From Fulvia fulva (Eukaryota; Ascomycota; Dothideomycetes; Mycosphaerellales; Mycosphaerellaceae): a stretch of DNA of 64,000 nt. Shown piece by piece: positions 11,762 through 22,601 of this stretch (within the stretch, counting starts at the first letter, position 1; each line of letters begins with the position of its first letter). The notes below the pieces were generated by a model. That model was not told the DNA's origin, searched no databases, and saw nothing but the letters and a program-made list of their open reading frames with translations. The position numbers were made by a program, and so were the translations under genes. The stretch is from positions 620,001-684,000 of the forward strand of contig NC_063023.1 in the NCBI RefSeq assembly GCF_020509005.1, in the 5' to 3' direction.

Positions 11762-12366
11762 CTACCGACGCATAAAGCAATAGAAGGAGTTACCCTCTCT
11801 CGCGTCCTGCTGCCAGCCTGCCGGTTTTCCGATTGCTTTAGCTCCCAGCTCATTGAGCATCTCGCGGGTGAGACCGAACAGACATTTGAGAGCCTGATAA
11901 AGTGACGGCGAGTCTGGGCCTCTGAAAATGCGATACTTCATGCCATCGCCCTTGGGGCCCCGAGGGTATGTGTAGGAGACTTCGCCAAAGATCGTAGTGC
12001 CGGTGCCCCTGATGGTGAGGTAGAACGTTGGTTCTGGCATGCGCGATGGTGTGTCCTGCGTCAGCGCAGGCCAGAGAACCTGGACGTTGGCTGTAGTGTA
12101 CCATTAGTACCGATTGAGGTACGCAGTTTGACAAGTGGCCTACCCAAGATCTGCTCGCGCATGCCCGAGATGTCGAGCTTATCCTCCGCCTTGTCTTGTG
12201 GCGAGGTAAGTTGCTCAAAAAGCTTGGTGATGGATTGGTTGATCGTGGCGAAACCGCTCTCCAGGGTGGTCTTGATGTCGCCCATGGTGCCGCCGACAGT
12301 GGTGCTGAGCTGAGCGCTGATACCAGATAAGTCGAAGGTGATGGCGGTTGGGTTGAGCGCCGCCAT
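11762..12366 (-). CDS. Hypothetical protein, 183 aa (one intron)
   Basis: Exon 1 is 12366-12144 and exon 2 is 12090-11762. They are joined across a 53-nt intron with a GTAGGC donor, a CTAAT site and an ACAG acceptor. Exon 1 ends in phase 1 and exon 2 restores the frame through to a stop. The N-terminal half looks helical (SGISAQLSTTVGGTMGDIKT, then NQSITKLFEQL). The C-terminal half begins around PEPTFYLTIRGTGTTIFGEV and could form beta strands. No known domain, signal peptide or membrane span is seen. The upstream 2EXR-like gene has the same orientation, but nothing links the two. Confidence 0.65.
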
Positions 12367-12818
12367 GCTGTTCAGAATGCTACGGTATTGTCAGCTATGG
12401 ATGTGATGTGATGCAAGGGAAGGTTCTGCACCTGTCGAAGTCTCGACAGACGCAGCGTGCACAAGCCAAGTGGGTCTGCCTCAGAGCCGACATGTGAAAG
12501 TGACATCCGGCGGACCGATGATGAATCGGCTACACATCATCACGATTTTGGTGAAATCTACCACTGTCGTCGAAGATCGACCCATAACACTACGTCCTCC
12601 TGTGGTATACAGAACCTCTGGAGACAGCAGGCTGTCAGGTCGGGGACGAACGAACAGAGATCACCCTGGTGTGGTCTTTTGCTTCGCTGAATACCGCAAG
12701 CAATATGTACTCCGCTCCGACTCTCGGCCAGTCCCGAGATCAAGTAAATACAGAAGACTCAGAGAAGATACTCTCGCCGTCTTGTAGCCCTCGGTCTCCC
12801 TGATCCTGCTCCTGCTAC
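12367..12818. other. Intergenic, no gene seen
   Basis: The gap lies between two minus-strand genes and should hold the promoter of the 183-aa protein and the 3' end of the 2EXR-like gene. Frames here are short and contradictory. Confidence 0.5.
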
Positions 12819-13301
12819 TCAAAACTTCCAGCCATCCGACTGCAACCTCTCGAGGTCAGCATCCAGCTCAGCCTCTAATTTGTGCGCGCGCAACTGCCAC
12901 AATTTGATCAATCCCATCGCAACGCTCGTCGTCGCCTTGTGCTCCTTGTAGTCCTCCCATGTGATGACGCGATTCTCCTCCTCGAGCATGTCTTCGTATT
13001 TGTCCAACATATCGTGAGTAATCGAGCAAATGGCTTTCAGTACTCTGACGCAGCATTCGAAAAACGGCTTTTTCAGTTCCTCGCGGATGAGCTTGCAAGT
13101 GGCGAGGAGAGGCGATGTCGGTTTCTTGAAGTCTTTGATGGCGGGGGTTATTGGTTGGCGTATTGATTCTTCGAAGACATCGCTCATGTGATAGTCGTAA
13201 ATCTTGAGTCGAACCTCGGGTGGGAGCTTGTTGAGCAGCGCACACTCCTTCGTCGATTGCGCGAGATCGTCGCACTTGTTCGCCTGGCGTAGCGCGGCCA
13301 T
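12819..13301 (-). CDS. 2EXR/F-box-like fungal protein, 160 aa
   Basis: The single-exon ORF starts at ATG 13301. Residues about 24-36 read LLNKLPPEVRLKI, the signature of F-box-like/2EXR proteins that are common in filamentous ascomycetes. It is followed by the usual spaced motif PLLATCKLIREE about 40 residues later. The remainder is helical and charged. The family is usually taken to mediate protein contacts, and no enzymatic role is known to me. A second gene of this type lies about 10 kb away at 22602-23189, with matching LPPE.RL.IY.Y and PLL...LIR.E motifs but little similarity elsewhere. The protein is shorter than many relatives but appears complete. Confidence 0.75.
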   Translation of the reverse strand: MAALRQANKCDDLAQSTKECALLNKLPPEVRLKIYDYHMSDVFEESIRQPITPAIKDFKKPTSPLLATCKLIREELKKPFFECCVRVLKAICSITHDMLDKYEDMLEEENRVITWEDYKEHKATTSVAMGLIKLWQLRAHKLEAELDADLERLQSDGWKF

Positions 13302-13768
13302 AATGTCGTGCTGTGACGTGTGCTAAAGCTGGGTGATCGATCGTCCAGAGTGATGCTGGGGCGAAAGCGGATTTCGACCACTGTGTTAGAATTTGAATGG
13401 CTCTTTCCACGTTTTGCGAAGATTCAGACGCTAACGCAAACGGTCCGCAAAGTTGCAAGGATACTCGGCTGCACCGGCATGTGAAACTGGATGCTGCTCA
13501 ATACGTTCACCGTATCTTCCTCGCTGCGGCACGCACTCCTGACTGCTGCCGGACGAGGACAATCGAAAGGTTACGTGGCGCTCAACGCCAATTTGGTGTT
13601 AATGTCCCCTCTGTTATCACTTGCTTGGTCGTTGAATGACAGCCTGGAAGCTGATGCCCTAGGTTCAGCTGATCTTGGACACAATCCATGGCGTGTACCG
13701 CTTGCAGATCCATCGTATACACTCGAGGATACGTACAGTCATCCGTACAAGCAAAATACCTGGAGTCA
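13302..13768. other. Intergenic, no gene seen
   Basis: Promoter side of the 2EXR-like gene and 3' flank of the thioesterase gene. No coding frame is convincing. Confidence 0.5.
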
Positions 13769-15270
13769 CTATTCTGTGACCCTGTCCTGGGTCCCACTGT
13801 CCATATCTCCATGCTGCATACTCTCCAAAACCCTCTCCGCTCGTCGTCTGGCATCCACATACATCATGAACTCAGTATAGGTCTGCGGCATGACCTTGAT
13901 ATCCTTATCCACCGTGAATGTGTAGTTGAACTGCCCTGTTGGCTTGGCTTGGCCGTGCTCGACATCACGGACCTTACTGTCAACACGAACCTGGACACGA
14001 GTGCGACTGTTCTCTGACCGCTGTTGCTCTGCAGATTTGCCTTCAGAGTCTGAGGCGACCATTGGTGGATCGGTGAAGACGACCGTGGCTGTCAGGTAGA
14101 GAACGCTGCCGACGGGGACCGGGTTCTGGAAGGTAGATGGATCTAGGGACACGAATGTGGGTCGTGCGTGTGCGAAACTGGCGGCGCAGCAGAAAGCGAG
14201 TTCGAAGGTCTGTTTCAGGAGGTAGCCACCGAAGATCATGAACTGATGTCGATTGCGGTATCTGATAGCTGATCAGCGAGTGCTAAAAACAGCACAGAGA
14301 TAGAGACTGAACTCACTGAGGTTGCATAATCGTTGCAGTATTGAGCTGAGTCCTGGACATGGCATGCAGGTTGGATGGCTTGCGTAGCGGATCAGCTGGG
14401 TCGTGGTACTGCAGCTGCTTCTGCCAGATCGCATGAATAAGATCGCTCTCTTCATCGTTAGGAGTCTGCTTCAGCAGAGATCGCTTTCCTAGCTCTTTGC
14501 GATGAAGGCTGTTCTTCTCGCCTTGAGCGTAGATCTCTCTTTCTTCTTCAGTGTCGGTCCTCACCGCAGGAATGTTGACCGGCTTCCTGGTCTCAGGATC
14601 TAGAGAGACCATAGTGAACTGACACGTCAACATCACATCCTCTGGTTTGGTCTGCTCTCCTTCCTTCGGCGCTTTGGCAACCTGTAGAGTGATCTCCATG
14701 CTGCTGCGACCTGAGGCATACGTGACTTTGCCACTGTATTCCAGATCACAGACCTCTGTCAATGGGTGATTGATGGTGATCCGGTCGCAGGCTGCCGTTA
14801 CGGTAGTGACGCCATCGCCAGTGTGTTTGTATGCAACGACTCCAGACAAGGCGTCCAAGTCCATTAGGATCGTTCCGATACGGATATGACCAGTTGCATT
14901 CATATATGTATCCAACAGCCATGGGTCTTGAGCGAGTGGCAGTATCTAGAACTACGGATCAGTCAGTGAGCTGGGCATTCATCACATGGACCAGACATAC
15001 CACGCTGTGATACGAATCGGACATCCTCTTGGGTGAAAGATCACGATCTTTCAAAGCGGAACTTTGTCCAGACGCTCCTTTGGCATTGCTGTCTTTGGCT
15101 TGCTGCTCGCGAAATGCTTCCACCCATGGCTTTTCGTTGCGCTGTGTCGTCAATGCTCGAAACACTCCATCCGTTCGTGTCTGGGCGGATGCTGAGAAGG
15201 CGCGTTGGAGGTGGCCGACATGGCTCGACCTGAAGCGTCGCAGGCATGTCACGGCCGTCTTGCTGGCCAT
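13769..15270 (-). CDS. Mitochondrial acyl-CoA thioesterase, ACOT9/10 type (two introns)
   Basis: Three exons, 15270-15001, 14945-14317 and 14261-13769, encode 463 aa. Both introns are 55 nt, with GTATGT and GTGAGT donors. The enzyme class hydrolyses acyl-CoA to free acid and CoA using paired hot-dog folds. The N-terminus is Arg/Ser-rich without acidic residues (RRFRSSHVGHLQRAFSAS), as in a mitochondrial presequence. The first hot-dog carries HIRIGTILMDLDALSGVVAY and the EVCDLEYSGKVTYASGRSSM strand pair. The second begins at YRNRHQFMIFGGYLLKQT, directly after intron 2, and is followed by the THVGSVLYLTATV-like strand (here VPVGSVLYLTATV). The start chosen is the Met opening the presequence, 15 codons inside the longer open frame. 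The gene is divergent from the ORF at 15469, with 198 bp between starts. Confidence 0.9.
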
Positions 15271-15468
15271 GATGTCGACGTCCAACACAGCGATGCTGAC
15301 CAGATGGAATGCCACAAAGCTCGTGAAAGACAGATACGAGAGCAGGGATTTGATTGGTTCGATATTAAGCGAAAGGGAACTCCCGCATCGTCATCTCCCT
15401 GCCATCTCGTCTTCTCTTCAATGTTCCTTCTTCGCTCACATCTGTGACCACAATGAACATGCAGCATC
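15271..15468. promoter_or_regulatory. Probable shared divergent promoter
   Basis: Only 198 bp separate the start codons of the thioesterase (minus) and the 564-aa protein (plus), so both promoters must lie here or overlap the coding ends. I do not recognise a TATA box or a specific factor site. Confidence 0.5.
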
Positions 15469-17163
15469 ATGATGGCATCTGCCATGGTCAGCTTGGGAAG
15501 CGCAGAGCTTCTGTCTTTCACATCAGGCACGACGCTGAAGCTGCACAGCCATGCTTGTTTTGCTTCGTCTGAAGAAGACGCCGAAATTGCTCTACGATCA
15601 CTGACCAACGCAGCACTGAAATCGATACCACAGAACAAGACATGGATCACCAAAGGCAATGAGTATGCTTTGATCATCAAACTGACCTTCGAGGACGGCA
15701 TCGACCGGGCTTTACAGGCCGAGTGCGCAAGAGCTGCGGCAGCATCACTGCAGAACACACGCGTATGGTCTCTATCACTACTCCCAATGTCCTCATCGAC
15801 TGATTTGAAGCAGCTCTGGCAAGAATCGTCACTACGGGTATCAGCCATACGTCAAAGCTACGAGGTTAGCGGCAGTAGCCTAATTGAACTGCACTTCGAC
15901 TATTCGGCTGAAGATGCGGACAACGCGCGCTCACGAGTGCATAAGCTGGTCGATGGAGTTCCGCTGCACGATGTTTCGAGCCCTCCTGGAATCACAGCTG
16001 TTGAGTGCGAATCCGTGTGCCTGAAAATGCAGATCACGTCACTACCAAGCGAGCGCGGCAAGTTAGACCAGGATGAAAACGACCTCCAACTTGTGCTTGG
16101 CATTGCTGCCCATACTGACCCAGAGCTTTCTGATGCCAACCGAGATGATGAGGATATGCTCGATAGTCTCGCAGCCAGCCACACTGCATCAGGAGCCGAA
16201 CAGCAGCCCGGGATCGAAGCAAGCGCGCCACGACGATCGAAGACTGATCCGGCGCAGCAAGCTTCTAAAGCCCACGATGGGCAGTCCTATGGTCTCAAGA
16301 GAACGTACAGCGCCAACGATTCTCACCAGCGAGCAAGTCGACTCGTACAGCTCAGCGATTTCCTTGACCTCTTCGAAGCTGCTTTCGGAATAGCCGTTTC
16401 GCCTCGACCCAAACGGCGCTCCCAGAACGTTGCAGTCATCGGCATGGAATCCCTACAGCATCTTTCGCAATGCATCCCCTCGCTGTGGTCTTCCGGCCAT
16501 CTCGCAGAGCTTTCCAATCGCGCCGTGTTGCTACCTACCATCAGCCGTGCTCTCAGCAATGTGGGCTCGGTGAATCCACAGAGCAGGCAACTACGGTCCA
16601 AATTCGGGGAAATACTTCGCAGAAGCCCTCTCGAACCGCACTTGCATGATAGACATCAGCGACCGATGCAGCTGAAAATCAATCAAAACTGCCTCTCCGT
16701 TCAGATCTGGTCGCTCGCGCAGCATTTTCTCAGCAACCAGGACTCTGTTCCCAGGTTCTGCGATGTCTTCGCTCGACCAAACGCGGAGAGGTCAATGGAG
16801 CCTGAACCAACTTCCGACGATGAATTGGATGGGCACGGATCGGACACATACGATTTTGTGCAAGAGTACGAGCCACGCCAGCCAGAACGCGACGCCGTGC
16901 ATGCGGACCTCCCCATAGGCATGGAACCGCCACGATGTGGCGTTGCAAATGTACAAAGCGACATATGTATGACAGCAGAGGACGACATGCTATCGCTTTG
17001 TGGAAGCCATAGTTCGGCAATGGACCTGGAGCTTGAGATGGGTCTGGATTTACAGACTTCGGACTTAATGTACACCAAAGTGGATGTGGACGCATACCCA
17101 GATCGGCCTACGGACAACTCGCGACTTCTGGAGGAAGACCTCGAAGAGATACTCCCTGTATGA
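15469..17163 (+). CDS. Hypothetical protein, 564 aa
   Basis: This uninterrupted ORF opens with tandem ATGs (MMAS). Residues about 1-190 are of ordinary globular composition (EYALIIKLTFEDGIDRALQA; SLIELHFDYSAEDADNARSR). A polar, probably disordered stretch follows at about 200-290. A second ordered segment, about 290-430, carries RASRLVQLSDFLDLFEAAFG and runs of leucine-rich helix. The C-terminal 120 residues are strongly acidic. I recognise no domain, signal peptide or membrane span. The length and steady composition argue for a real gene. It shares a short divergent promoter with the thioesterase, which does not by itself imply a metabolic role. Confidence 0.75.
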   Translation: MMASAMVSLGSAELLSFTSGTTLKLHSHACFASSEEDAEIALRSLTNAALKSIPQNKTWITKGNEYALIIKLTFEDGIDRALQAECARAAAASLQNTRVWSLSLLPMSSSTDLKQLWQESSLRVSAIRQSYEVSGSSLIELHFDYSAEDADNARSRVHKLVDGVPLHDVSSPPGITAVECESVCLKMQITSLPSERGKLDQDENDLQLVLGIAAHTDPELSDANRDDEDMLDSLAASHTASGAEQQPGIEASAPRRSKTDPAQQASKAHDGQSYGLKRTYSANDSHQRASRLVQLSDFLDLFEAAFGIAVSPRPKRRSQNVAVIGMESLQHLSQCIPSLWSSGHLAELSNRAVLLPTISRALSNVGSVNPQSRQLRSKFGEILRRSPLEPHLHDRHQRPMQLKINQNCLSVQIWSLAQHFLSNQDSVPRFCDVFARPNAERSMEPEPTSDDELDGHGSDTYDFVQEYEPRQPERDAVHADLPIGMEPPRCGVANVQSDICMTAEDDMLSLCGSHSSAMDLELEMGLDLQTSDLMYTKVDVDAYPDRPTDNSRLLEEDLEEILPV

Positions 17164-18526
17164 GAGAAGCTTACCGTATAGTGGTTGTGCATGCGAGCAT
17201 ACGAACGCTGTACCATCCGCTCGCCAAACGGTAGCTGACACAATGCCATGTGGTTTGAGCCACCTCGCATCGCCATGGTCGCACACCGGAGTCTGTCTTA
17301 CGTGTTTTTCTCGCCCAGCACTCCGAAGCGTTTGCAGATGCGTTGTAAAGTGGGACTGTCAATCTACTTGTTGAAGTCCCCCGCTACACGCACTGATCCG
17401 AAAGAAGAAACACCTCCGCGAATCTGCGGCTACATCTGCACAATGATCACCAACACCGCTGAGATAGCTGACGCGCAACAAGGATTGTTCGTCAATGCGT
17501 CGATCTCAAGTCTCTCTCACAGGATCCTTTGACACGTCTCGTACAAGGACATTTGCCGGCGATGACCATTGTTCAGCTTGGACGTGGCGCAGTCTGGCCT
17601 TCGTAGCACGAGTAGGAATTGAGAGACCCCTCCTTCCGAAAGAATATGATACACGAAGAAGCCACGGTACCAGTGGCTCGCATGTCCAGAGGTGCAGGTA
17701 ACCTGCGCGGCCGTCGTGCCTATTATTTCACGCGTGCGTAGTACGAAAATCCTCGGTTGTTTGTTTCCGCTCACAACTCTTGTGCTTCCGGTCTGGACAA
17801 GCGAGCTGTGGCTCGAAACTGCAGCCCAATGAGAACCTGTTTCACCTGGGACTCGATGCAAGTCGCTGCAAAGAGGTGGTTGCCGGATGGGCGTGTGCGC
17901 CTACACCCGCAATCCATGGACGCCACCGACAATGTGGTCATCCAGGCTATCGGTGGCATTCGCTTTTTGGTGTTTGGTGACGGGTACTGCCCTCACCACG
18001 ATTCTTCAATCATGGCTGCCCTTTCCTTATGGGCACAGTGTTTTGTTGTGATTAACAGGCGCCGGACGCACGACATGTTCCTGCCGCTTGGCGGGCGCCA
18101 ACTACTTCGATGAGCGCATGCGGTACTGTGCCATTGCACCTTACTCCTCCAGGACTTCTGTATACGACCATGCAGTAACCCGCTATTACGGCCTGGGATC
18201 AAGCGTTTTCTTCCTGCATCTTTGACATCAACCACATCAGCCTCACATCGATCTAGAACCATTTACCTGGGAGCACCCTATTTCCTGGTCGTCCTGGTCT
18301 CAGCGACACTTCTACACGCTATGCCATGAGTCGCTTGCCCAGATTCATGAGCAGGGCCATTCTTCCAAAGAGCCATCCATACATGGCATGTTGAGCCTTA
18401 TCCCTAGGTAAGCTACAGTTCACCCATGCATATCGGGATCGTGTCGCTACCATACACGGACTGACAATCGTGCTTCCAGTATTTGCGCGCACCCCAAGGC
18501 CGCGCTCTTGAGCGTTGGCTCTCAAG
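17164..18526 (+). other. Long leader/promoter of the MHYT gene with uORFs and a probable leader intron
   Basis: No protein gene is seen in this 1.36-kb gap. Near its end there are two overlapping upstream ORFs: ATG CCA TGA at 18321 and a 22-codon frame at 18326-18394. A well-formed intron follows at 18408-18479 (GTAAGC donor, CTGAC branch site, TTCCAG acceptor, 72 nt). An in-frame TGA just upstream makes 18527 the first usable ATG of the main frame, so the intron sits in the leader. Confidence 0.5.
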
Positions 18527-21068
18527 ATGAGCTATAGCATCGGGGATGTGGTGCCAAGTAGCTTTGAACCAGGAATCGTTGCTGGATCATACTTTGCCAG
18601 CCTATGTGGATGCCTGCTGACAGTGGAAATTCTGCATCGCCGTGGCACGGCACTGTTGAACTGGAGGAGCTGGTGAGTCGTGGTCTATGGATCGTCAGAC
18701 TCAAAATGCACTGACCATGTGAGGCAGGCTGGAAACTCTCGCATGCGCAGTATCAATGGGCTTGGTTGGTATCTGGTGCATGCACTTCATCGGCAACCGC
18801 GCTATCATCCTTGGTGATGGCGATCCTGGGATACAACTTGTCTACAACAGTGGCTATACAGTGCTGTCAGTAGTATTACCCGTCACTGGACTTATCATCG
18901 CCTTCTCAGCTGCTGAGTTCCCGTCTCGACTGCCTTGGTTTCACTGGACTGCGTTAGCTTGTACTGGCATCTTCGCCGGCCTGTCGATTGTGGGCATGCA
19001 TTATCTGGGCAATTTCGGCGTCAGCAACTACGTGCTACATTACAGTCCTAGGTTCCTGGCCGCGTCTATCATCATTGCTATCGGCGACTGTCTGACTGTC
19101 CTGGTTCTCTTCTACAGCCTCCGCGAGAAATGGATCAGCTCGTGGTGGAAGCGAGTATTGTGCGCAATGTCACTTGCAGGAGGCGTCTCAGCGATGCATT
19201 TCACAGCCTCCACCAGCTGTATCTACCACCTCCAAAGCTTTAACTCGGACAGCAAGAACAGTTCGAGGGATATCCAGGTCATTGTCGCTGGCGTAATGTG
19301 TGGTGCAGCGGCGTTTTTGGTCATGGGATTCCTGCTTATATCACGATCTCGGGACCGACTTCTGAGAAATAGGTCGCAGAAGGTCACGCTCGCATGCGCA
19401 ATCTTCGATCCCGCCGGTCGCATCCTGGTCACTACTGAGGGAGCGCTACCCTCTCGCGAGATCACGGACAAGTACCACCACCGAACGTTCGAAGAGGAAT
19501 TCGACACTGCCCATCCGGTCTTCCAATGGGTCTTTCGTGTGACGCACAATTGGGTGGGTGTTGGTGACCTGATTCCCAAGATGAGGAGCCATCTCAATGC
19601 GCAGAAGCACAGTGAAATTGGAGAACGTCCCAGCAGCTCACAAGCCAGCTCGATCTACGATGCGGGAACGTACAGCAACTACGAGATTCTCTTCGAGGAG
19701 CGGTTTTGCACGGCCGCCGCCAACATCGCAATGTCACTGAACATACCCATCGAGCAGCTTGGCGTGCTTTACGACCGGATCATCCAAACTGGCACCTTGA
19801 AAGCAGAAGACAAGATCAGCAAGCGAGCCACGCAAGGTGAAGAACCAACACCATCACAATTAGAGGCTGCGCTTCGATTGAGCATATTCGGCAAGGGCCT
19901 TGTGCTTTTCCTCGTGCGTGAGGCCAGTCACGAGGACACAGACAAACTGCTGAACGCTGGCATGAGATTTGCAACTGTACATCATGTCACTCGCAACATC
20001 TCGTATGCCATGCAAATACCCCAGCCTTGCCTAGAAAGCCACCTCTCTGGGCTCAAGCGATACGTTGAGAACCTGCAGACTACCGAGAAGCCGGGAACAT
20101 GGCTTAGCTTTTTCGCCTTGATACCGAAGCCGAATAGTAAGGGCTTTGATGTGGTCGTAAAGAAGGATGCCCGAGATCAATTACCTGATGTGCAGCTGCT
20201 GCCAAGGCACCCCGATCAGTCGCAGGTCACCTTTCTCAATAGGCTTGATGGCCAGCGTATCAACTCAATATTGGCACTGCTGGAAGATCGCGCCGGTAAA
20301 CTCGCGAGCACTCTTACGGTAGAAGAGACGTGGTTTGGCCGGGACCTGCGCAACAAGATGCTTGAGCTGATACAGCCATTTCCACGGGAATGGACAGAGC
20401 AAGCACGTTTCTGGTCGAAGCAGCTGGTGGCGCACTATTCTCATCCGCTGCAAAACCGGTCGACTGTTACAACGATGTACGCTTTCACGGTCATCGGTGA
20501 CATGCACGCATCCATTGATGCGTCTCAGACGCTCGGTCGGATTCCTCGGACATTCTTTGAAGCTCGGCATCGCTGCTATGCCGGATCGCCTGATCATGCG
20601 CTGCTTGCTCGAGACATACACCAAGCATTTGCTCCACTCTTCGCAAGGAAGCTGCCGAAGCGTCATCGGAAAGCAAAGCTATCGGTCGCACTCGCAGATA
20701 ATCCGATTGCAAGACTCACGAAGACGTCAACGGGCGATAGGCGCAGTACGCGGGATAGTAGTCTCGATCATGGCGACGATAACTCTTCGATGCACGAGCT
20801 TGTGGACAGACCTTTACACCCGTCGGGCTCATCCCGTAACAGCGAGAGGAACCGAGCCAATACTTGGGGCGGGATTCTGGTTAACAGCGAGACTGTGGTC
20901 AAGACTGACAGTAAGCACGACTTTCCTCACGATGGTCTCGGCCCCGTTGGACTACCCATGGGCATGAGGGTCGCTGTAGGCACAGCAGAGCCAGACATCA
21001 CCTTTGTCAACGAGCTCGTCGGCATCACCAGAGAGCGCTTCTTACCCGCTGCAAAGTCTTTGATATGA
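18527..21068 (+). CDS. MHYT-domain integral membrane sensor protein (one intron)
   Basis: Exons 18527-18672 and 18728-21068 (55-nt intron, GTGAGT donor, CTGAC branch site) encode 828 aa. The N-terminal 250 residues form about seven membrane spans with the three MHYT-type repeats: GIWCMHFIGN, IVGMHYLGNF and SAMHFTAS. In bacteria this domain is proposed to bind metal through its Met/His residues and to sense oxygen, CO or NO; in fungi its role is largely unknown. The rest, about residues 260-828, is cytosolic and lacks GGDEF, EAL or kinase motifs. It holds several ordered segments (SNYEILFEERFCTAAANIAM; ESHLSGLKRYVENLQT) and a polar linker near 680-740. Starting only at the internal ATG 18756 would lose the first membrane span, which supports the spliced start. 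The leader carries uORFs and an intron, hinting at translational control. Confidence 0.88.
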
Positions 21069-22215
21069 GAATATCGAATTGTCTGCTGCGCACAGAATAC
21101 GCGAATGTGCTTCAGAGACTATCGATCATATATCTCGAAGCCCTACATACAAAGCAGGACACAGATCCTGAACGCCACTTTTGAATTGGCCTTTCGTTAC
21201 AGAACGATACCCAGATGTTTCAGCAGGACATACGCAAATGAGGATATGTCAAGCAAAGCCCTATGCAAGAGCATGAGATACATGCACTACAACCACTGTA
21301 ACATAATCGGTAAACATTCGAGCTTACTGCACAAAGCTCGGAGTACATATGCAACAGTATTATATAACATAGCCAAAGGTGAGACGAGATCGACATTGTT
21401 TCAAGCGCACCGTACCTGCGACGTTCTCATTAGACCTCGGAAGAGTCGCACCGCCTTCACAATCCGGTGTAACGGACGATCTTGGACTCAAGGAGGAGAA
21501 GTGAGGGTCTCGGAAACAAGACTCTGTCGAATGCAGGGACCAAGCCAGTTCGGCAGATGCGTATCTACCGGCCTCGACCCGACGAACCTTTTTCACCACC
21601 AGCTGACCGAAAGAGCCACGCATGGGATACCTCCTACCAATTGATGATATGACACAGTCCACTCTCAACAATCGCGAACCCTTTCTCTCCAGGCTCTCAT
21701 CTAAATCACAGCAAATGATCGCAACCCCCGAAACGTCCAAATCGTCAGATCCAGCTCCTTGGATTACCCCAGACAAGGTCCAACCTTGAGACCCTTGATC
21801 CTCGTGTCAGTGCGGTGTGAAGGGACACCACACGTTCCTCGCGCCGAATGTCGGAAGTGAGGCGTGAGCTGTGACAAAGGGCGAAGACTATGCCGTGAAG
21901 GTGATGGTGAGATTGTAGATAAAGGATTGTCGCCCTGTAGTGGTAATTCTTCGTTCTGCTACAAAGGGAGATTGTCGTCTTATCGTGAAGCTGGAGCGGG
22001 CCGGATTGATTGTGGACGGAGATTGAAGGAGCGGGAGGTGTTATACTTATACTATCGTACGCCCACTGCTGGATGTTTTGGAGTGGGAAAGCTCACATTC
22101 CTCGCAGCACTAGGTCTATCTATCTTGCTTTCGAGCATCCACTCTCACTATACACCAGCGTCCGAACTCCGTACCAACAAAATCACACCCAAGCATCACC
22201 ACGCGCGAAGCCACA
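21069..22215. other. Intergenic, no gene seen
   Basis: The first half is AT-richer with scattered TATA/TACATA words (21110-21390), as in a 3' flank. The second half, up to 22215, is the likely promoter of the small Cys-rich gene. Frames of 140-180 codons on both strands overlap and show no domain. Confidence 0.5.
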
Positions 22216-22437
22216 ATGTGCAAATACACCTACCTCTACTACTTCTGCGGCTGCGACTACTACATCGTCTGGGATGGCAGCGAGTCCTGCGCCAACAGAT
22301 CGCTGAGCGGCTACTCTGTCGATATCTGGTCGATCGACATGTGCAGCAGTAAGGAAGCCGAATGTTTGGGGCGGAGTCGATATGTGTGTGCGGAATGTGC
22401 GGAGGATCATACGTTGGAGTATGAACTCGAGGAGTGA
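22216..22437 (+). CDS. Small cysteine-rich intracellular protein, 73 aa
   Basis: The short ORF has a good initiation context (CCACAATG). The product begins MCKYTYLYYFCGCDYYIVWD and contains eight cysteines, including FCGCD and a CSSKEAEC pair, and ends in a Glu-rich tail. The MCKY...C.C opening resembles small hypothetical proteins I have seen in dothideomycete genomes. No signal peptide is present, so this is not a classical secreted effector, and the cysteine spacing would suit metal binding. Function unknown. Two longer overlapping frames on the same strand look like shadows. Confidence 0.6.
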   Translation: MCKYTYLYYFCGCDYYIVWDGSESCANRSLSGYSVDIWSIDMCSSKEAECLGRSRYVCAECAEDHTLEYELEE

Positions 22438-22601
22438 TTTGGAGGGAGAGAGAAGGGGGATGTGTCGATGGTTTTTTGTGAGCGTTGGAGCGATTTGGTT
22501 GTATGTATGGCGTTGTGTATGGAGTTGATCTATGTCAAACTATGTCAAGCTGACCGCGTCATCATCATCATCCTCCTCCTCCCTCAGCAGCTATACCCAC
22601 A

